Shown in pieces: positions 1-8,713 of a stretch of DNA of 64,000 nt. This DNA comes from Salinisphaera sp. Q1T1-3 (GTDB taxonomy: Bacteria > Pseudomonadota > Gammaproteobacteria > Nevskiales > Salinisphaeraceae), in contig NZ_QZWD01000016.1 of assembly GCF_003602005.1 (NCBI RefSeq), positions 1 to 64,000 on the forward strand, in the 5' to 3' direction. The translations under genes were made by a program, and so were the position numbers. How positions within the stretch are numbered: position 1 is the first letter of the stretch; every line of letters begins with the position of its first letter. Under the pieces are notes generated by a model that saw nothing but the letters and a program-made list of their open reading frames with translations, was not told the DNA's origin and made no database searches.

Positions 1-89
1 TCGACCGGTCTCAGGCCCTGTTCGATCACTCGACGCACCAGCACCTGTCGACTGTGAACGGTGAGTCGCGCATTCTTATGCGTGTTCAT
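1..89 (-). CDS. IS481-family transposase, N-terminal fragment running off the window
   Basis: The reverse strand from an ATG at 87-89 reads MNTHKNARLTVHSRQVLVRR and continues to the window edge, about 29 residues. This N-terminus is characteristic of IS481-type transposases (MN.HKNARLT...R..LVRRV), the helix-turn-helix part of the protein. A Shine-Dalgarno AGGAG lies just upstream of the ATG. The catalytic DDE core would lie outside the window, so I cannot say whether the element is intact. A family A repeat starts 92 bp upstream. Family recognition is from memory of the motif. Confidence 0.75.
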   Translation of the reverse strand, partial: MNTHKNARLTVHSRQVLVRRVIEQGLRPV

Positions 90-180
90 CCGGGTCGCTC
101 CTTAGGTCTGACGGATTTCTGCACCCATCAGCTTCAAGGACTGCGGCTCGGATGAACAATCTACTGAGAGGTCACATCTA

Positions 181-486
181 GGGCCTGTTGATGTTCCGTG
201 CGCGTCCGCGCCAAACGCGCCCTGAAATTGACGACGGGCGGCAAGACGAGGCGTCGCATGCGCCGTGCAGTCATTCTGCACCAGCGGGCTACAACGCTGG
301 ATTGCCGTCGTGTTCTTGATTTTGGGGCGCTTGTCCCTTCGGGTTGGGCTGCCCATGAAAAATCGACGATGGGCGCCCGGCGGCGTTGCGAGCCTTGATC
401 GTGGCACGCCACGATCGACGACTCGCGCCTTGCCGGACACGATTTGTGGCGCCAACGCGGCGCTCGAACGAAACATCAACACGCCC
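181..486 (+). repeat. Family A interspersed repeat, copy A1 (full length)
   Basis: A non-coding element of about 306 bp with inverted ends: the left end is GGGCCTGTTGATGTTCCGTG and the right end is the reverse complement of nearly the same sequence (CGAAACATCAACACGCCC). The interior shares long blocks with copies at 7251, 8714, 13793, 16841, 29288, 50258, 55150 and 59838. The short reading frames inside are not kept in frame between copies, so I do not regard it as coding. TA lies directly outside both ends (179-180 and 487-488). Confidence 0.85.
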
Positions 487-605
487 TAAGCCAGGCCGGC
501 GCGCCGCGTCGGCGTGCACCAATCCGGGCAGCCAAGGTGCGCGTCGTCGCATGGTGGCCTGATGGCAATCCGGACGCACGAAGCCGCCGGCCCGGTCCCC
601 GGGTT

Positions 606-1301
606 TCAGTCGTGCGTCAGCGGCGTGCCGAGCAGACGTTCAAGGCGAGCGCGCTGGGCGGCGATGACATCGTGCACGCCGGTTTTCAGATCCGTGGCGG
701 TGCGCATCGCCTCGAACCCTTCGGCGAGCAGCTCGTAGGTCCGTGCCAGCCCGAACGTGCGTGCCGGCGTCCGCGCCAGCTTGAAGCCCCAGTGTGCGGC
801 TCGGTTGTCGGCATAGTCGGCCACCAGTTCGATGAGCTCTTCCAGCCACCGGATCTGCTGGGCCCGGTCTTCGTGACGCCCGACGCGGCGCATGGCGCGG
901 ACATAAGTGCGTGGCGTGAGCCGGCCGCCGTCGCCGGCCAGCAGTGCATCGACCATGTCGGCGTCCAGGCGCTCGGCTGCGGCCTGAAGCTCGATGGCGA
1001 TCACGAGTGGCCGGTCGCGGTCGACAATATGCTGGATGGCGCCGGCGACCTTCTCGGGCCGCCCGGTCAGCTCCGACCAGTCGGCGTCGGCATAGAAGCG
1101 TTGAGTGAGAAAGACGAGCAGGGGCTCGCCGTCGTAGGCCGCGGCCCGCTCGGCATGAAACTGCGCGACCTGATCGGCCTGCCAGCGCCGCAATGCGGCG
1201 AAACAGGCATGAAAGGCCGGATCTTCGCGGGCCGCGATGCGATCCCGAATATCGCGCAGGTCGGCAAGCGCGGCGCCGAGGTGTCGGGCACTGTCCGTCA
1301 T
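606..1301 (-). CDS. FFLEELY-motif family protein, function unknown
   Basis: This 231-aa protein has the layout I associate with the FFLEELY-motif family: an alpha-helical N-terminus, a WQ..Q...H segment, then the family signature, here degenerate as VFLTQRFY at about residue 82. Helices rich in Ala, Arg and Glu follow, with a VGR...R..QI segment and a C-terminal F.AM..A stretch. It has no signal peptide or membrane segment, so it is probably cytosolic. Its ATG overlaps the stop of the upstream propeller gene by 4 bp, so the two are translationally coupled. No biochemical role is known to me. Confidence 0.6.
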   Translation of the reverse strand: MTDSARHLGAALADLRDIRDRIAAREDPAFHACFAALRRWQADQVAQFHAERAAAYDGEPLLVFLTQRFYADADWSELTGRPEKVAGAIQHIVDRDRPLVIAIELQAAAERLDADMVDALLAGDGGRLTPRTYVRAMRRVGRHEDRAQQIRWLEELIELVADYADNRAAHWGFKLARTPARTFGLARTYELLAEGFEAMRTATDLKTGVHDVIAAQRARLERLLGTPLTHD

Positions 1302-2449
1302 GGCGTGCGCTCCGAAGTGGTGAGTTCGCCGATCGCCGATTGCGTCAGGCTACCCAGATAGAGTCGGTCGGCGTAGGCGCTGACGCTCGTGATCGGGGCA
1401 TAGGCATCTTCGCTTCGATCGACGAGATTGTCCTGTACCTGTCCGGCGCCGTCGATGGCGATGATGTGCCCGACGTGCCCCGGCCCGGGCTGGAGCCAGT
1501 GCGGCAGGCGGTATGTCAGTGTTCGGAGTGCCGGCTTGTCGGCGGCGAAATCGAGCAGCATGCTGCGCGGGGCGAACAGGGCAACCCAGTATCGGTCGGC
1601 GCCCGGCACGCTGCTGATGCCGTCGGGAAAACCGGGCAGGCCGTCGATGACGATATCGTTCCGGCCGGCCTTCGGGCCGCCTAGCCAGTAGCGGCGTATG
1701 CGGTAGGCCCCGGTTTCGGCAACGAGCAGATAACGGGCATCGTCGGACAGGGCCACGCCGTTGGCGAACTGCAGGCCGTCGAGGAGAACGCGTGTCGTGC
1801 GCGCGCTCGGATCGTAGGCAAGCAGGCGCCCCTTGCCGCCGTGCGCCATGATGGCCGCTGTGTAATCGTCCGGGCCCCATGGGCTGCTGGCATCGGTGAA
1901 ATAGACGGTGCCGTCACGCGCGACAACGACATCGTTGGCGAAATGCAACGGGGTCCCGGCCGCGGCCTTGCTCAGTACGCGCAGACTGCCGTCGGCCTCG
2001 ATCGCCAGCAGCCCGCGCCGGGCATCGGCCACGTAGAGGGCGGTTGCGGCGCTGCCGAACAGGGGCGCATCGGCCGGCTCGTCGGCTGCTCGGGACGCGT
2101 TGATCGCCGGGCCGAAGGCCAGTCCCATGGGGCGGCCGTTGGTGGTGGCGATGACCTGATCGTGGGCTGGTCGGCCTGCATCGTTGATGCTGATGCGATG
2201 GATCGTGCCGTCGTCGTAGCCGGCGTAGAGGGCGCCGTCCGGCCCGATGACCACGGTCTCCGGCCCGGTGCCGGCCTCGGCGGCCAGCCGGGTGATTGCT
2301 GGCATCGTCCGGGCGGGCGGATGCAGCGGTTGGACCGGTGGGGCCTGCCAGGCGATCGGATGGAAGGTTGTCGGCCAGAACAGACCGTACACCAGGCATG
2401 CCGCGATCAGAATGACCGCGGTCGACAACGCATATTTCATCGCGGACAT
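1298..2449 (-). CDS. Strictosidine synthase / SMP-30-like six-bladed beta-propeller, membrane anchored
   Basis: This 383-aa protein has an N-terminal hydrophobic anchor (residues about 6-25) followed by a periplasmic beta-propeller. Signatures of the strictosidine-synthase/APMAP branch are visible: HFANDVVVARDGTVYFTDAS near residue 165, FANGVALSDD near 225, and PGFPDGIS near 270. Relatives are calcium-dependent hydrolases or lactonases acting on esters or lactones, but the substrate cannot be deduced. It is translationally coupled (ATGA) to the downstream FFLEELY-motif gene, and the pair is transcribed divergently from the DUF4112 gene. Confidence 0.7.
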   Translation of the reverse strand: MSAMKYALSTAVILIAACLVYGLFWPTTFHPIAWQAPPVQPLHPPARTMPAITRLAAEAGTGPETVVIGPDGALYAGYDDGTIHRISINDAGRPAHDQVIATTNGRPMGLAFGPAINASRAADEPADAPLFGSAATALYVADARRGLLAIEADGSLRVLSKAAAGTPLHFANDVVVARDGTVYFTDASSPWGPDDYTAAIMAHGGKGRLLAYDPSARTTRVLLDGLQFANGVALSDDARYLLVAETGAYRIRRYWLGGPKAGRNDIVIDGLPGFPDGISSVPGADRYWVALFAPRSMLLDFAADKPALRTLTYRLPHWLQPGPGHVGHIIAIDGAGQVQDNLVDRSEDAYAPITSVSAYADRLYLGSLTQSAIGELTTSERTP

Positions 2450-2517
2450 CCTGCCTTAGCCGGTGTGCCGACTTTCGTGTAATGCTGTATGCATCATCGC
2501 ACGTCCGACGACTTGTC

Positions 2518-2997
2518 ATGTCCGAGCCTGCTGCCTCCGAGGCCCTCGATGCCCGACGCCGCGCCAGTCTGGCCCGTATCGAAAAACTTGCCTACTGGCT
2601 GGATGATGCGTTCCGGATTCCGATCATCGGCAAGCGGATCGGCCTGGATGGCATCATCGGTTTCCTGCCGTTTGCCGGCGATTTCGCCGGTCTGGCGATG
2701 TCGACGCTGATGATCGGCGAAGCGGTGCGTCTCGGCGCGCCGAAACGGTTGTGGCTGCGCATGGGCGCTAACGTCGGCATCGATTTCCTCGTCGGGCTGG
2801 TGCCCGTCGTCGGGGATCTGTTCGACATCTATTACAAGGCCAACCGTCGCAACCAGAAACTGCTGCAGCGTTGGCTGGCCCGAGTGACGGGCGAACCACC
2901 TGCCGGCACGGGGCCGGGCATGGCCACCATCGGTCTCTGTCTGGCGCTTGGCCTGGTGGTGACCATCGGCCTGTGGCGCGCGGTGTTCGGCGGATGA
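2518..2997 (+). CDS. DUF4112 family membrane protein
   Basis: This 159-aa protein matches the DUF4112 pattern: a LD..FRIPIIGKRIGLDGIIG segment, then LPFAGD and later LVPVVGDLFDIYYKANRRN. It has hydrophobic segments in the middle and a clear C-terminal membrane helix. I prefer the ATG at 2518 (MSEPAASEA) over the upstream ATG at 2482, because the family usually starts shortly before the conserved region. Its stop overlaps the astE start (ATGA at 2994). The function of the family is unknown. Confidence 0.75.
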   Translation: MSEPAASEALDARRRASLARIEKLAYWLDDAFRIPIIGKRIGLDGIIGFLPFAGDFAGLAMSTLMIGEAVRLGAPKRLWLRMGANVGIDFLVGLVPVVGDLFDIYYKANRRNQKLLQRWLARVTGEPPAGTGPGMATIGLCLALGLVVTIGLWRAVFGG

Positions 2998-3992
2998 CGA
3001 CGCTGCGCGCGGTCGTTGATGCGGCGATTGCCGACCGGGCCACCGACCATCCGACGATACGGCTTATCGGCGGTCAGGCGGTCGCCCGTGGGCCCGGCCT
3101 GATCGCGCTGTGCCCGGACGAGGCCGCCGAATGCGGCCCGGCGACGGTGATCTCGGCCGGCATCCACGGTAACGAAACGGCCCCGCTGGAGCTGGTGCAG
3201 CGGCTGGCGGATGCGCTGGATGCCGGGACGCTGGCGGTAGGCGCCCCGGCCCTGCTCGTGATCGGTCATCCGGCGGCCATCGTGGCCGGTTGCCGGTATC
3301 TCGACACCAATCTCAATCGACTGTTCCGGCGGCAACGGAGCGTGTCCGTCAGCGCCGAGCACACGCGGGCAGAGCAGCTCATGGCCTGTGTCGATGCGTT
3401 CTGGGCCGAACAGCCGATGGATGCGGCCACGCTGCATCTGGATCTGCACACCGCGATTCGGGAAAGCCGCTATCCGCGGTTCGCCGTCGAGCCGGCTGGC
3501 GCGGTCGTCACCCCGAAAGCCGTCTGGGCAGCGCTGGCCGGCGCCGGCATGCAGGCTGTGCTGTCACAGACCGACGACAGCTGGACATTCTCGCACTACA
3601 GCCGGTTCTATCATCGACGGCCGGCCTTCACGCTCGAGCTCGGGCGTGTGGCAGCCTTCGGTGCCAACGATCTGGCCGCGCTGGCGCCGATGCAGGCCTG
3701 GCTGGCGGCCCGTATCGCCGGGGAATCGGCTGTTACGGCGGATGTGGCCGACATGGCTTTTTTCCGGGCTGGCGCCGAGTTGATTCGGGTGAGCGAGGAC
3801 TTCGAGCTGGCCTTCGATGACGATGTCGCCAATTTCACCGCGTTCCCGCCCGGCGCGCTGCTTGCACGCGACGCCCGGGCCGGCCCGACTCATGTCTCGG
3901 CGACGCCGATCCATATCGTGTTTCCCAACGCCGATGTCGAGCTCGGGGCCCGGGCCGCGCTGCTGGCCGAGGCGGTATCGCCACCGGCCTGA
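2994..3992 (+). CDS. astE: Succinylglutamate desuccinylase (AST pathway, last step)
   Basis: This 332-aa protein belongs to the zinc carboxypeptidase-like AstE/aspartoacylase family, which hydrolyses N-succinylglutamate to succinate and glutamate. Zinc-binding motifs are visible: GIHGNET at about residue 58, then DLHTAIR near 150. DTNLNRLF near 103 is the substrate-binding loop. The catalytic Glu probably lies in FTLELGR near 213. The start at 2994 overlaps the DUF4112 stop. The other ast genes lie 29 kb away (32.2-39.1 kb), so astE is unlinked and sits instead next to a basic amino acid ABC transporter. Confidence 0.9.
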   Translation: MTTLRAVVDAAIADRATDHPTIRLIGGQAVARGPGLIALCPDEAAECGPATVISAGIHGNETAPLELVQRLADALDAGTLAVGAPALLVIGHPAAIVAGCRYLDTNLNRLFRRQRSVSVSAEHTRAEQLMACVDAFWAEQPMDAATLHLDLHTAIRESRYPRFAVEPAGAVVTPKAVWAALAGAGMQAVLSQTDDSWTFSHYSRFYHRRPAFTLELGRVAAFGANDLAALAPMQAWLAARIAGESAVTADVADMAFFRAGAELIRVSEDFELAFDDDVANFTAFPPGALLARDARAGPTHVSATPIHIVFPNADVELGARAALLAEAVSPPA

Positions 3993-4073
3993 CCCGGCGG
4001 CATTGATGCCGCGACAACGGTAAGGCTGATATCCTTTCGCGTTCAGCTTGCTCGGGCCCGTCGCGACACACGC

Positions 4074-4844
4074 ATGGCCAATACCGAAATCCCCCTGGTC
4101 GTACGCGACCTGCACAAGCAGTTCAACGACACGCCTGTCCTCGAGGGGTTGTCGCTGGAAGCGCACGAGGGCGACGTGATTACGCTCATCGGCGCCTCGG
4201 GGTCGGGCAAGTCGACATTTCTGCGCTGCATGAATCTGCTCGAGGTGCCCGATGCCGGTGAGGTGATCGTGCACGGCGAGCCGGTGGCCTTCCAGACACG
4301 GCGTGGCAAGCGCGAGCCGGCCGACTGGCGACAGGTCGAGCGGATTCGCGCGCGGCTGTCGATGGTCTTTCAGGGCTTCAATCTCTGGGCTCACATGACC
4401 CTCATCGGCAACGTGATCGAAGCGCCGAGACATGTGCTCGGGCTGTCGAAACGCGAGGCGCACGAGCGCGGTATGGCGTTGCTCGAACGCGTTGGGCTGG
4501 CCGATCGTGCCGGTTATTTTCCGGCACAGCTGTCCGGCGGGCAGCAGCAGCGCGGGGCGATCGCCCGGGCGCTGGCCATGGAGCCTGAAGTCCTGCTGTT
4601 CGACGAGCCGACCTCGGCGCTCGATCCCGAGCTGGTCGGTGACGTGCTCAAGGTCATGCGCGAACTCGCCGATGAAGGACGCACCATGGTCGTGGTCACC
4701 CATGAAATGGATTTCGCACGCGATGTCGCCTCGCAGGTGATGTATCTGCATGCCGGCCGTGTCGAGGAGGCTGGTCCGCCGAGCGAGGTGCTGGTCAATC
4801 CGGAATCGGCGCGTCTGCAGCAGTTTCTCGGGCCGCGTTTCTGA
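4074..4844 (+). CDS. Polar/basic amino acid ABC transporter ATP-binding protein (HisP/AotP type)
   Basis: This 256-aa nucleotide-binding subunit has a Walker A GASGSGKST at about residue 41, the ABC signature LSGGQQQR near 155, Walker B LLFDEPTSALDPE near 176 and a switch histidine in VVTHEMDFA. The length and the FQGFNLWAHMT Q-loop are typical of HisP/GlnQ proteins. It is the first gene of a four-gene operon with two HisQ/HisM-type permeases and a binding protein. Placement right after astE suggests arginine/ornithine/lysine as substrate, by analogy with aotJQMP of Pseudomonas; the specificity is inferred. Confidence 0.92.
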   Translation: MANTEIPLVVRDLHKQFNDTPVLEGLSLEAHEGDVITLIGASGSGKSTFLRCMNLLEVPDAGEVIVHGEPVAFQTRRGKREPADWRQVERIRARLSMVFQGFNLWAHMTLIGNVIEAPRHVLGLSKREAHERGMALLERVGLADRAGYFPAQLSGGQQQRGAIARALAMEPEVLLFDEPTSALDPELVGDVLKVMRELADEGRTMVVVTHEMDFARDVASQVMYLHAGRVEEAGPPSEVLVNPESARLQQFLGPRF

Positions 4845-4855
4845 CGCCGGTTCCC

Positions 4856-5566
4856 ATGATGATCAATCTGCACGGTTACGGCCCTCGACTGCTTGACGGT
4901 GCGCTGCTCACTGCCGAGCTGGCGGTGCTGTCGCTCCTGCTGGCGCTGGTGATCGGACTGCTCGTGGCGACGGCCAAACTGACGCGTTCGGGCCCGCTGC
5001 GTGCGATGGGCACGCTCTATACCACCGTGATCCGCGGCGTCCCGGATCTGGTGATGATGATGCTGATGGTCTATGGCGGCCAGATCCTCATGAATATGGC
5101 CGTGGACCACGTCAACGCGCTGATCGGTACCAACGCCTTCATCGAGTTCAATCCGTTCGCCGCCGGCGTCGTCACGCTCGGCATCATCTACGGTGCCTAT
5201 ATGTCCGAGACGTTTCGCGGCGCTTTTCTCGCCGTGGATTCGGGCCAGATCGAAGCGGCACGGGCCTATGGCATGAGCGGCTGGCTGACGTTTCGGCGCG
5301 TGCGTTTCCCGTTGATGATGCGCCACGCCCTGCCAGGGCTGAACAACAACTGGATGGTTCTGCTGAAATCCACCGCGCTGGTCTCGATCATCGGTCTGTC
5401 CGACATGGTCCACGTCGCGGATCAGGCCACCAAGGCCACGCATCGGCCGTTTCTGTTCATGGTGCCGGTGGGTCTCGGCTATCTGGCGATGACCGCGATT
5501 TCCGAGCTGATCGTGCGCTATCTCAAACGCACCTTCGATGTCGGTTTCGACGGGAGGCAGGCCTGA
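4856..5566 (+). CDS. Amino acid ABC transporter permease (HisQ/AotQ type)
   Basis: This 236-aa inner-membrane permease has several hydrophobic helices and the EAA loop at about residue 139 (EAARAYGMSGWLTFRRVRFP), which contacts the ATPase. RGVPDLVMMMLMVYGG is the conserved segment of the first core helices. It starts 11 bp after the ATPase stop, and its stop overlaps the next permease start by 1 bp (TGATG). It would pair with the next gene as a heterodimeric channel. Confidence 0.9.
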   Translation: MMINLHGYGPRLLDGALLTAELAVLSLLLALVIGLLVATAKLTRSGPLRAMGTLYTTVIRGVPDLVMMMLMVYGGQILMNMAVDHVNALIGTNAFIEFNPFAAGVVTLGIIYGAYMSETFRGAFLAVDSGQIEAARAYGMSGWLTFRRVRFPLMMRHALPGLNNNWMVLLKSTALVSIIGLSDMVHVADQATKATHRPFLFMVPVGLGYLAMTAISELIVRYLKRTFDVGFDGRQA

Positions 5567-6291
5567 TGGAGCAATGGCTGGCCCATACACTGCCGTTCCT
5601 GTCGAACAACGATATATTCACGCCCGACACGCTCGCGCAATACTGGGGCGGGTTGGTTGTCACCGTGCAGCTGGTGTTTCTGTCGCTGCTGATGGGCATT
5701 GTGCTGGCGGTGCCGCTGGCCGTCGGGCGAGCGTCGCGCCAGGCCTGGATCAGCCGGTCGATCTGGTTCTACACCTATGTCTTTCGCGGCACGCCGCTGC
5801 TGATCCAGCTCTATGTCATCTACTACGCCTTCACCTACGTGCCCGGCGTCCGAGAGGCCGGGTTCGGGGCCTTCATCGATAATGCGACTTATCCGGCGCT
5901 CCTGTCGTTCACGCTCAACACCGCGGCCTACACGACCGAGATCTTCTACGGCGCCATACGGGCCACCCCGAGCGGTGAGCTGGAAGCGGCACGCGCCTAC
6001 GGCATGTCCACGTTCACCGCGTACCGGCGTGTCGTCCTGCCGAGTGCGTTTCGTCGCGCGCTACCGGCCTACGGCAACGAAGTGATCTTCATGTTGCACG
6101 CCAGTGCCATCGCCTCGGCGGTCACGCTCACGGATCTGACCGGGGCGGCCTATTACGTCTATTCTCGCTTCTACTCGCCTTTCCCGGCCTTCATTTTCGT
6201 CGCCTGTGTCTACATGGTGTTGAGCTTTGCCATTCAGGGCACTTTCCGCCTGCTGGAAAAACGCATGCTGCGGCATCTGAAGCCGGCCTGA
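5566..6291 (+). CDS. Amino acid ABC transporter permease (HisM/AotM type)
   Basis: This 241-aa inner-membrane permease carries RGTPLLIQLYVIYYAF near residue 70 and an EAA loop, EAARAYGMSTFTAYRRVVLP, near 138. It partners the preceding permease and the HisP-like ATPase. A 149-bp gap separates it from the binding-protein gene and contains a short inverted repeat, TGCAC-N5-GTGCA at 6328-6342, which may be a regulator site. Confidence 0.9.
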   Translation: MEQWLAHTLPFLSNNDIFTPDTLAQYWGGLVVTVQLVFLSLLMGIVLAVPLAVGRASRQAWISRSIWFYTYVFRGTPLLIQLYVIYYAFTYVPGVREAGFGAFIDNATYPALLSFTLNTAAYTTEIFYGAIRATPSGELEAARAYGMSTFTAYRRVVLPSAFRRALPAYGNEVIFMLHASAIASAVTLTDLTGAAYYVYSRFYSPFPAFIFVACVYMVLSFAIQGTFRLLEKRMLRHLKPA

Positions 6292-6440
6292 GCGGATCAG
6301 CGAGGGGGATCGTCGACAGGCCGGGGTTGCACGTTTTGTGCATGTTCACGAAGCCGAGCTCGTGTTCCAATCGACACGGTGTCTTTCGAAACGACTCGAC
6401 GCGTCTCGGGCCGTATTCACCACGAGAGAATTGTTCTGCC

Positions 6441-7229
6441 ATGAATAAACTGTTCACCGCTGTTTTCGTCGCCAGCACGCTCTTCGCGACGACCGGGGTC
6501 GCGATGGCGGCCAAGACGGTGCGTATCGCGACCAACGTGCCCTACAAGCCGATGGAGTACACCACGCCGGACGGCACGCTCACCGGTTTCGACATCGATC
6601 TGGGCAACGCGATCTGCAAACAGGCCGGTCTGAACTGCAAGTGGAGCCAGCAGTCGTGGAACGGGCTGATTCCCGGCCTGATGGCGCGCAAGTACGACGC
6701 GATCATGTCCTCGATGACGATCAACGAGGAGCGTCAGAAGGTTCTGCTGTTCTCGGACCCCTACATCGTGGTGCCGTCCGGTTTCTTCGTGCCGGCCGGT
6801 TCGAAGCTGACGAACCCGAACGCCGAGTCGCTCAAGGGCAAGCGGATCGGCGTGCAGCGCGGCACCGTCCAGGATCAGTACGTGACCGACAAGTACGGTG
6901 ACGAAGCCACCATCAAGCGCTATGCCAATGCCGATGACGTGGCCGTGGACATGTCCGCCGGCCGGCTCGATATTGCGTTCCTGGATTTCCCCACCGGGCA
7001 GAGCACGCTGCTGGACCAGGGCGGCTACAAGAATGTGGGACCGGCGCTGACCAAACCACAGTCCTATTTCGGCACCGGGTTCGGCATCGCCTTCCGCAAG
7101 AACGAAAAGGATCTTGCTGCCAAGTTCAATCAGGCGCTCAAGACGCTCAAGCAGAACGGCACCTACGAAAAGATCCACGCGAAATACTTCGGTGACAATG
7201 GCGACGAGGCGCGCAAGAGCGCCGGCTAA
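6441..7229 (+). CDS. Periplasmic basic amino acid-binding protein (ArgT/AotJ type)
   Basis: This 262-aa protein has a Sec signal peptide (MNKLFTAVFVASTLFATTGV, cleavage after AMA) and a type 2 periplasmic binding fold. Visible family motifs are PYKPMEY, GFDIDLGNAICK, DAIMSSMTINEERQK and the GVQRGTVQDQY hinge region. I chose ATG 6441 rather than the upstream in-frame ATG because it begins the signal peptide. It is the last gene of the ABC operon. A family A repeat begins 21 bp after its stop. Confidence 0.92.
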   Translation: MNKLFTAVFVASTLFATTGVAMAAKTVRIATNVPYKPMEYTTPDGTLTGFDIDLGNAICKQAGLNCKWSQQSWNGLIPGLMARKYDAIMSSMTINEERQKVLLFSDPYIVVPSGFFVPAGSKLTNPNAESLKGKRIGVQRGTVQDQYVTDKYGDEATIKRYANADDVAVDMSAGRLDIAFLDFPTGQSTLLDQGGYKNVGPALTKPQSYFGTGFGIAFRKNEKDLAAKFNQALKTLKQNGTYEKIHAKYFGDNGDEARKSAG

Positions 7230-7250
7230 TTCATAGCCGCGGTCGCGCTG

Positions 7251-7507
7251 GGGCCTGTTGCGGTTTCGTGCGAGTCCGCGCCAAGCGCGCCCTGAAATTG
7301 ACGATGGGCGGCAAGACGAGGCGTAGCCGGCGCCGCGCAGTTCATGCTGCACCCGCGGGCTACAACGCTGGATTGCCTCGTATTTTTGATTTCGGGGCGC
7401 TTGTCCCTTCGGGTTGGGCCGCAAATCACGCCCGGTGGCGTTGCGAGCCTTGCCGGACACGATTGGCAGTCTCCAACGCGGCGCTCGAACGAAACATCAA
7501 CAGGCCC
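7251..7507 (+). repeat. Family A interspersed repeat, copy A2
   Basis: A copy of about 257 bp in the same orientation as A1, running from GGGCCTGTTGCGGTTTCGTG to GAAACATCAACAGGCCC. The middle lacks the segment with the ATGAAAAATCGACG block found in A1, so it is an internally shortened copy. It is flanked on both sides by TG. It sits between the amino acid-binding protein gene and the beta-lactamase gene. Confidence 0.85.
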
Positions 7508-7612
7508 TGGGGTGATTGGTTGACGAGGCGCGACCGGGCGAGGCGCCTCCGCCGAATTCGTATACCATGACGTGAGCCGGCGCCCGGTCGGATTGCTGTT
7601 CCAATCACCCCA
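7508..7612 (+). promoter_or_regulatory. Perfect 12-bp inverted repeat spanning the beta-lactamase leader
   Basis: TGGGGTGATTGG at 7508-7519 is exactly inverted as CCAATCACCCCA at 7601-7612, ending 12 bp before the GTG start of the beta-lactamase. The arms are 81 bp apart. If transcribed as a leader, the arms could close a large stem that hides or shapes the ribosome-binding region (AGAAGG at 7613-7618). It may instead be a repeat boundary, because the left arm touches the end of copy A2. I see no convincing -35/-10 pair here. Confidence 0.4.
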
Positions 7613-7624
7613 GAAGGCTGTCTC

Positions 7625-8494
7625 GTGAATCGTCGTCAGATGCTGCAATCCTCGGCGGCGATCGCCACGCTGTTTGCCCTGGGCCCGATCGCCTCGCGGG
7701 CCGATACAGCAACCGAGCCGATGGTCGCCCGGCTGGCCGCGCTGGAAAAAGCCAACGGCGGGCGTCTCGGCGTGGCAATCCTCGATACGGCTGCGGGTGG
7801 ACATCGTTACGGGTACCGCGCCGATGAGCGCTTTCTCATGTGCAGCACATTCAAGCTGCTGCTCGTGGCGGCCGTGCTCCAGCGCGTGGATCGCGGGCTC
7901 GAGCGGCTCGATCGGCGGGTCGTTTTTGATCAGTCAGCGATTCTCGACTGGGCGCCGGTGACCGGTCTCAACGTCGGTGCGCCGGGCATGAATATCGCGG
8001 AACTCTGCGAAGCGGCCACCCTCATGAGCGACAACACGGCCGCGAATCTGTTGCTCGATACCCTTGGCGGCCCTGCCGGATTCACGGCGTTCGTGCGAAC
8101 ACTTGGTGACGAGCGCACGCGGCTCGATCATCGAGAACCGTTGAACAACCGTCAGGAGGGCGCGCAGGACACGACGACTCCGGCGGCCATGCTCGGCGCC
8201 ATGCGCTCGGTGCTGCTGGGCGAGACACTGTCCGATGCGGCGCGTCAGCGTTTGCTGGGCTGGCTTCGCCTGAATCAGACCGGCGCACAAGCGCTGCGTG
8301 CCGGCTTGCCGGCGAACTGGTCGGTGGGAGACAAAACCGGTTCGGCTTCGAACGCGAACAACGACATCGCCATCGTCTGGCCGCCGGGCCGAAAGCCTTT
8401 GCTTGTCACGGCCTATTACGTGGCCGAGACACAGGACACATCGGCCCGCAAGCGCGTGCTTGCCGATGTCGGCCGGATCGTGGCATCGCTTTGA
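7625..8494 (+). CDS. Class A (serine) beta-lactamase with Tat-like signal
   Basis: This 289-aa enzyme should hydrolyse beta-lactam rings in the periplasm. It has the active-site STFK (S70/K73) at about residue 77, SDN (S130 loop) near 139 and KTG (K234) near 239. The omega loop reads REPLNNRQEGAQDTTTP, with Glu166 and Asn170 in register but apparently two residues shorter than TEM. The N-terminus MNRRQMLQ plus a hydrophobic stretch is a plausible twin-arginine signal. The start is a GTG preceded by AGAAGG. It is a single gene between two family A repeats; no regulator such as ampR is adjacent. Its spectrum cannot be predicted. Confidence 0.9.
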   Translation: MNRRQMLQSSAAIATLFALGPIASRADTATEPMVARLAALEKANGGRLGVAILDTAAGGHRYGYRADERFLMCSTFKLLLVAAVLQRVDRGLERLDRRVVFDQSAILDWAPVTGLNVGAPGMNIAELCEAATLMSDNTAANLLLDTLGGPAGFTAFVRTLGDERTRLDHREPLNNRQEGAQDTTTPAAMLGAMRSVLLGETLSDAARQRLLGWLRLNQTGAQALRAGLPANWSVGDKTGSASNANNDIAIVWPPGRKPLLVTAYYVAETQDTSARKRVLADVGRIVASL

Positions 8495-8713
8495 GCCGAC
8501 AGCACTGATCGGCCGTCCGGTCACGCTGTCGACGTCTTGATCGCATCGCCATACGAACGCCCGCGCAGGGCCGTGTGGCGCAACATGAGCGAAAAGGTTG
8601 TGCCGTTTCTCTTTGGGCCGGCCTGGGTGGCACAAGCGTCGAGCCCGGTGTCACATCGTCTACATCGCCGGCATGGAGTTGGGACCGCTGATCTCGGTGG
8701 TACGGGCTTGCTA

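Noticed and set aside
198-398. Reading frames of 60-90 residues starting MRVRAKRALKL inside several family A repeats
   Set aside because: The frame is lost by insertions and deletions between copies, there is no ribosome-binding site pattern, and both strands have similar-length frames, so they are by-products of repeat composition.
444-1361. A 305-aa plus-strand frame opposite the FFLEELY-motif gene
   Set aside because: The composition is typical of an antisense shadow. The opposite strand encodes a recognised family with coupled start and stop.
7520-7566. TTGACG and TATACC as a promoter for the beta-lactamase
   Set aside because: The two boxes are 35 bp apart, about twice the usable spacing.
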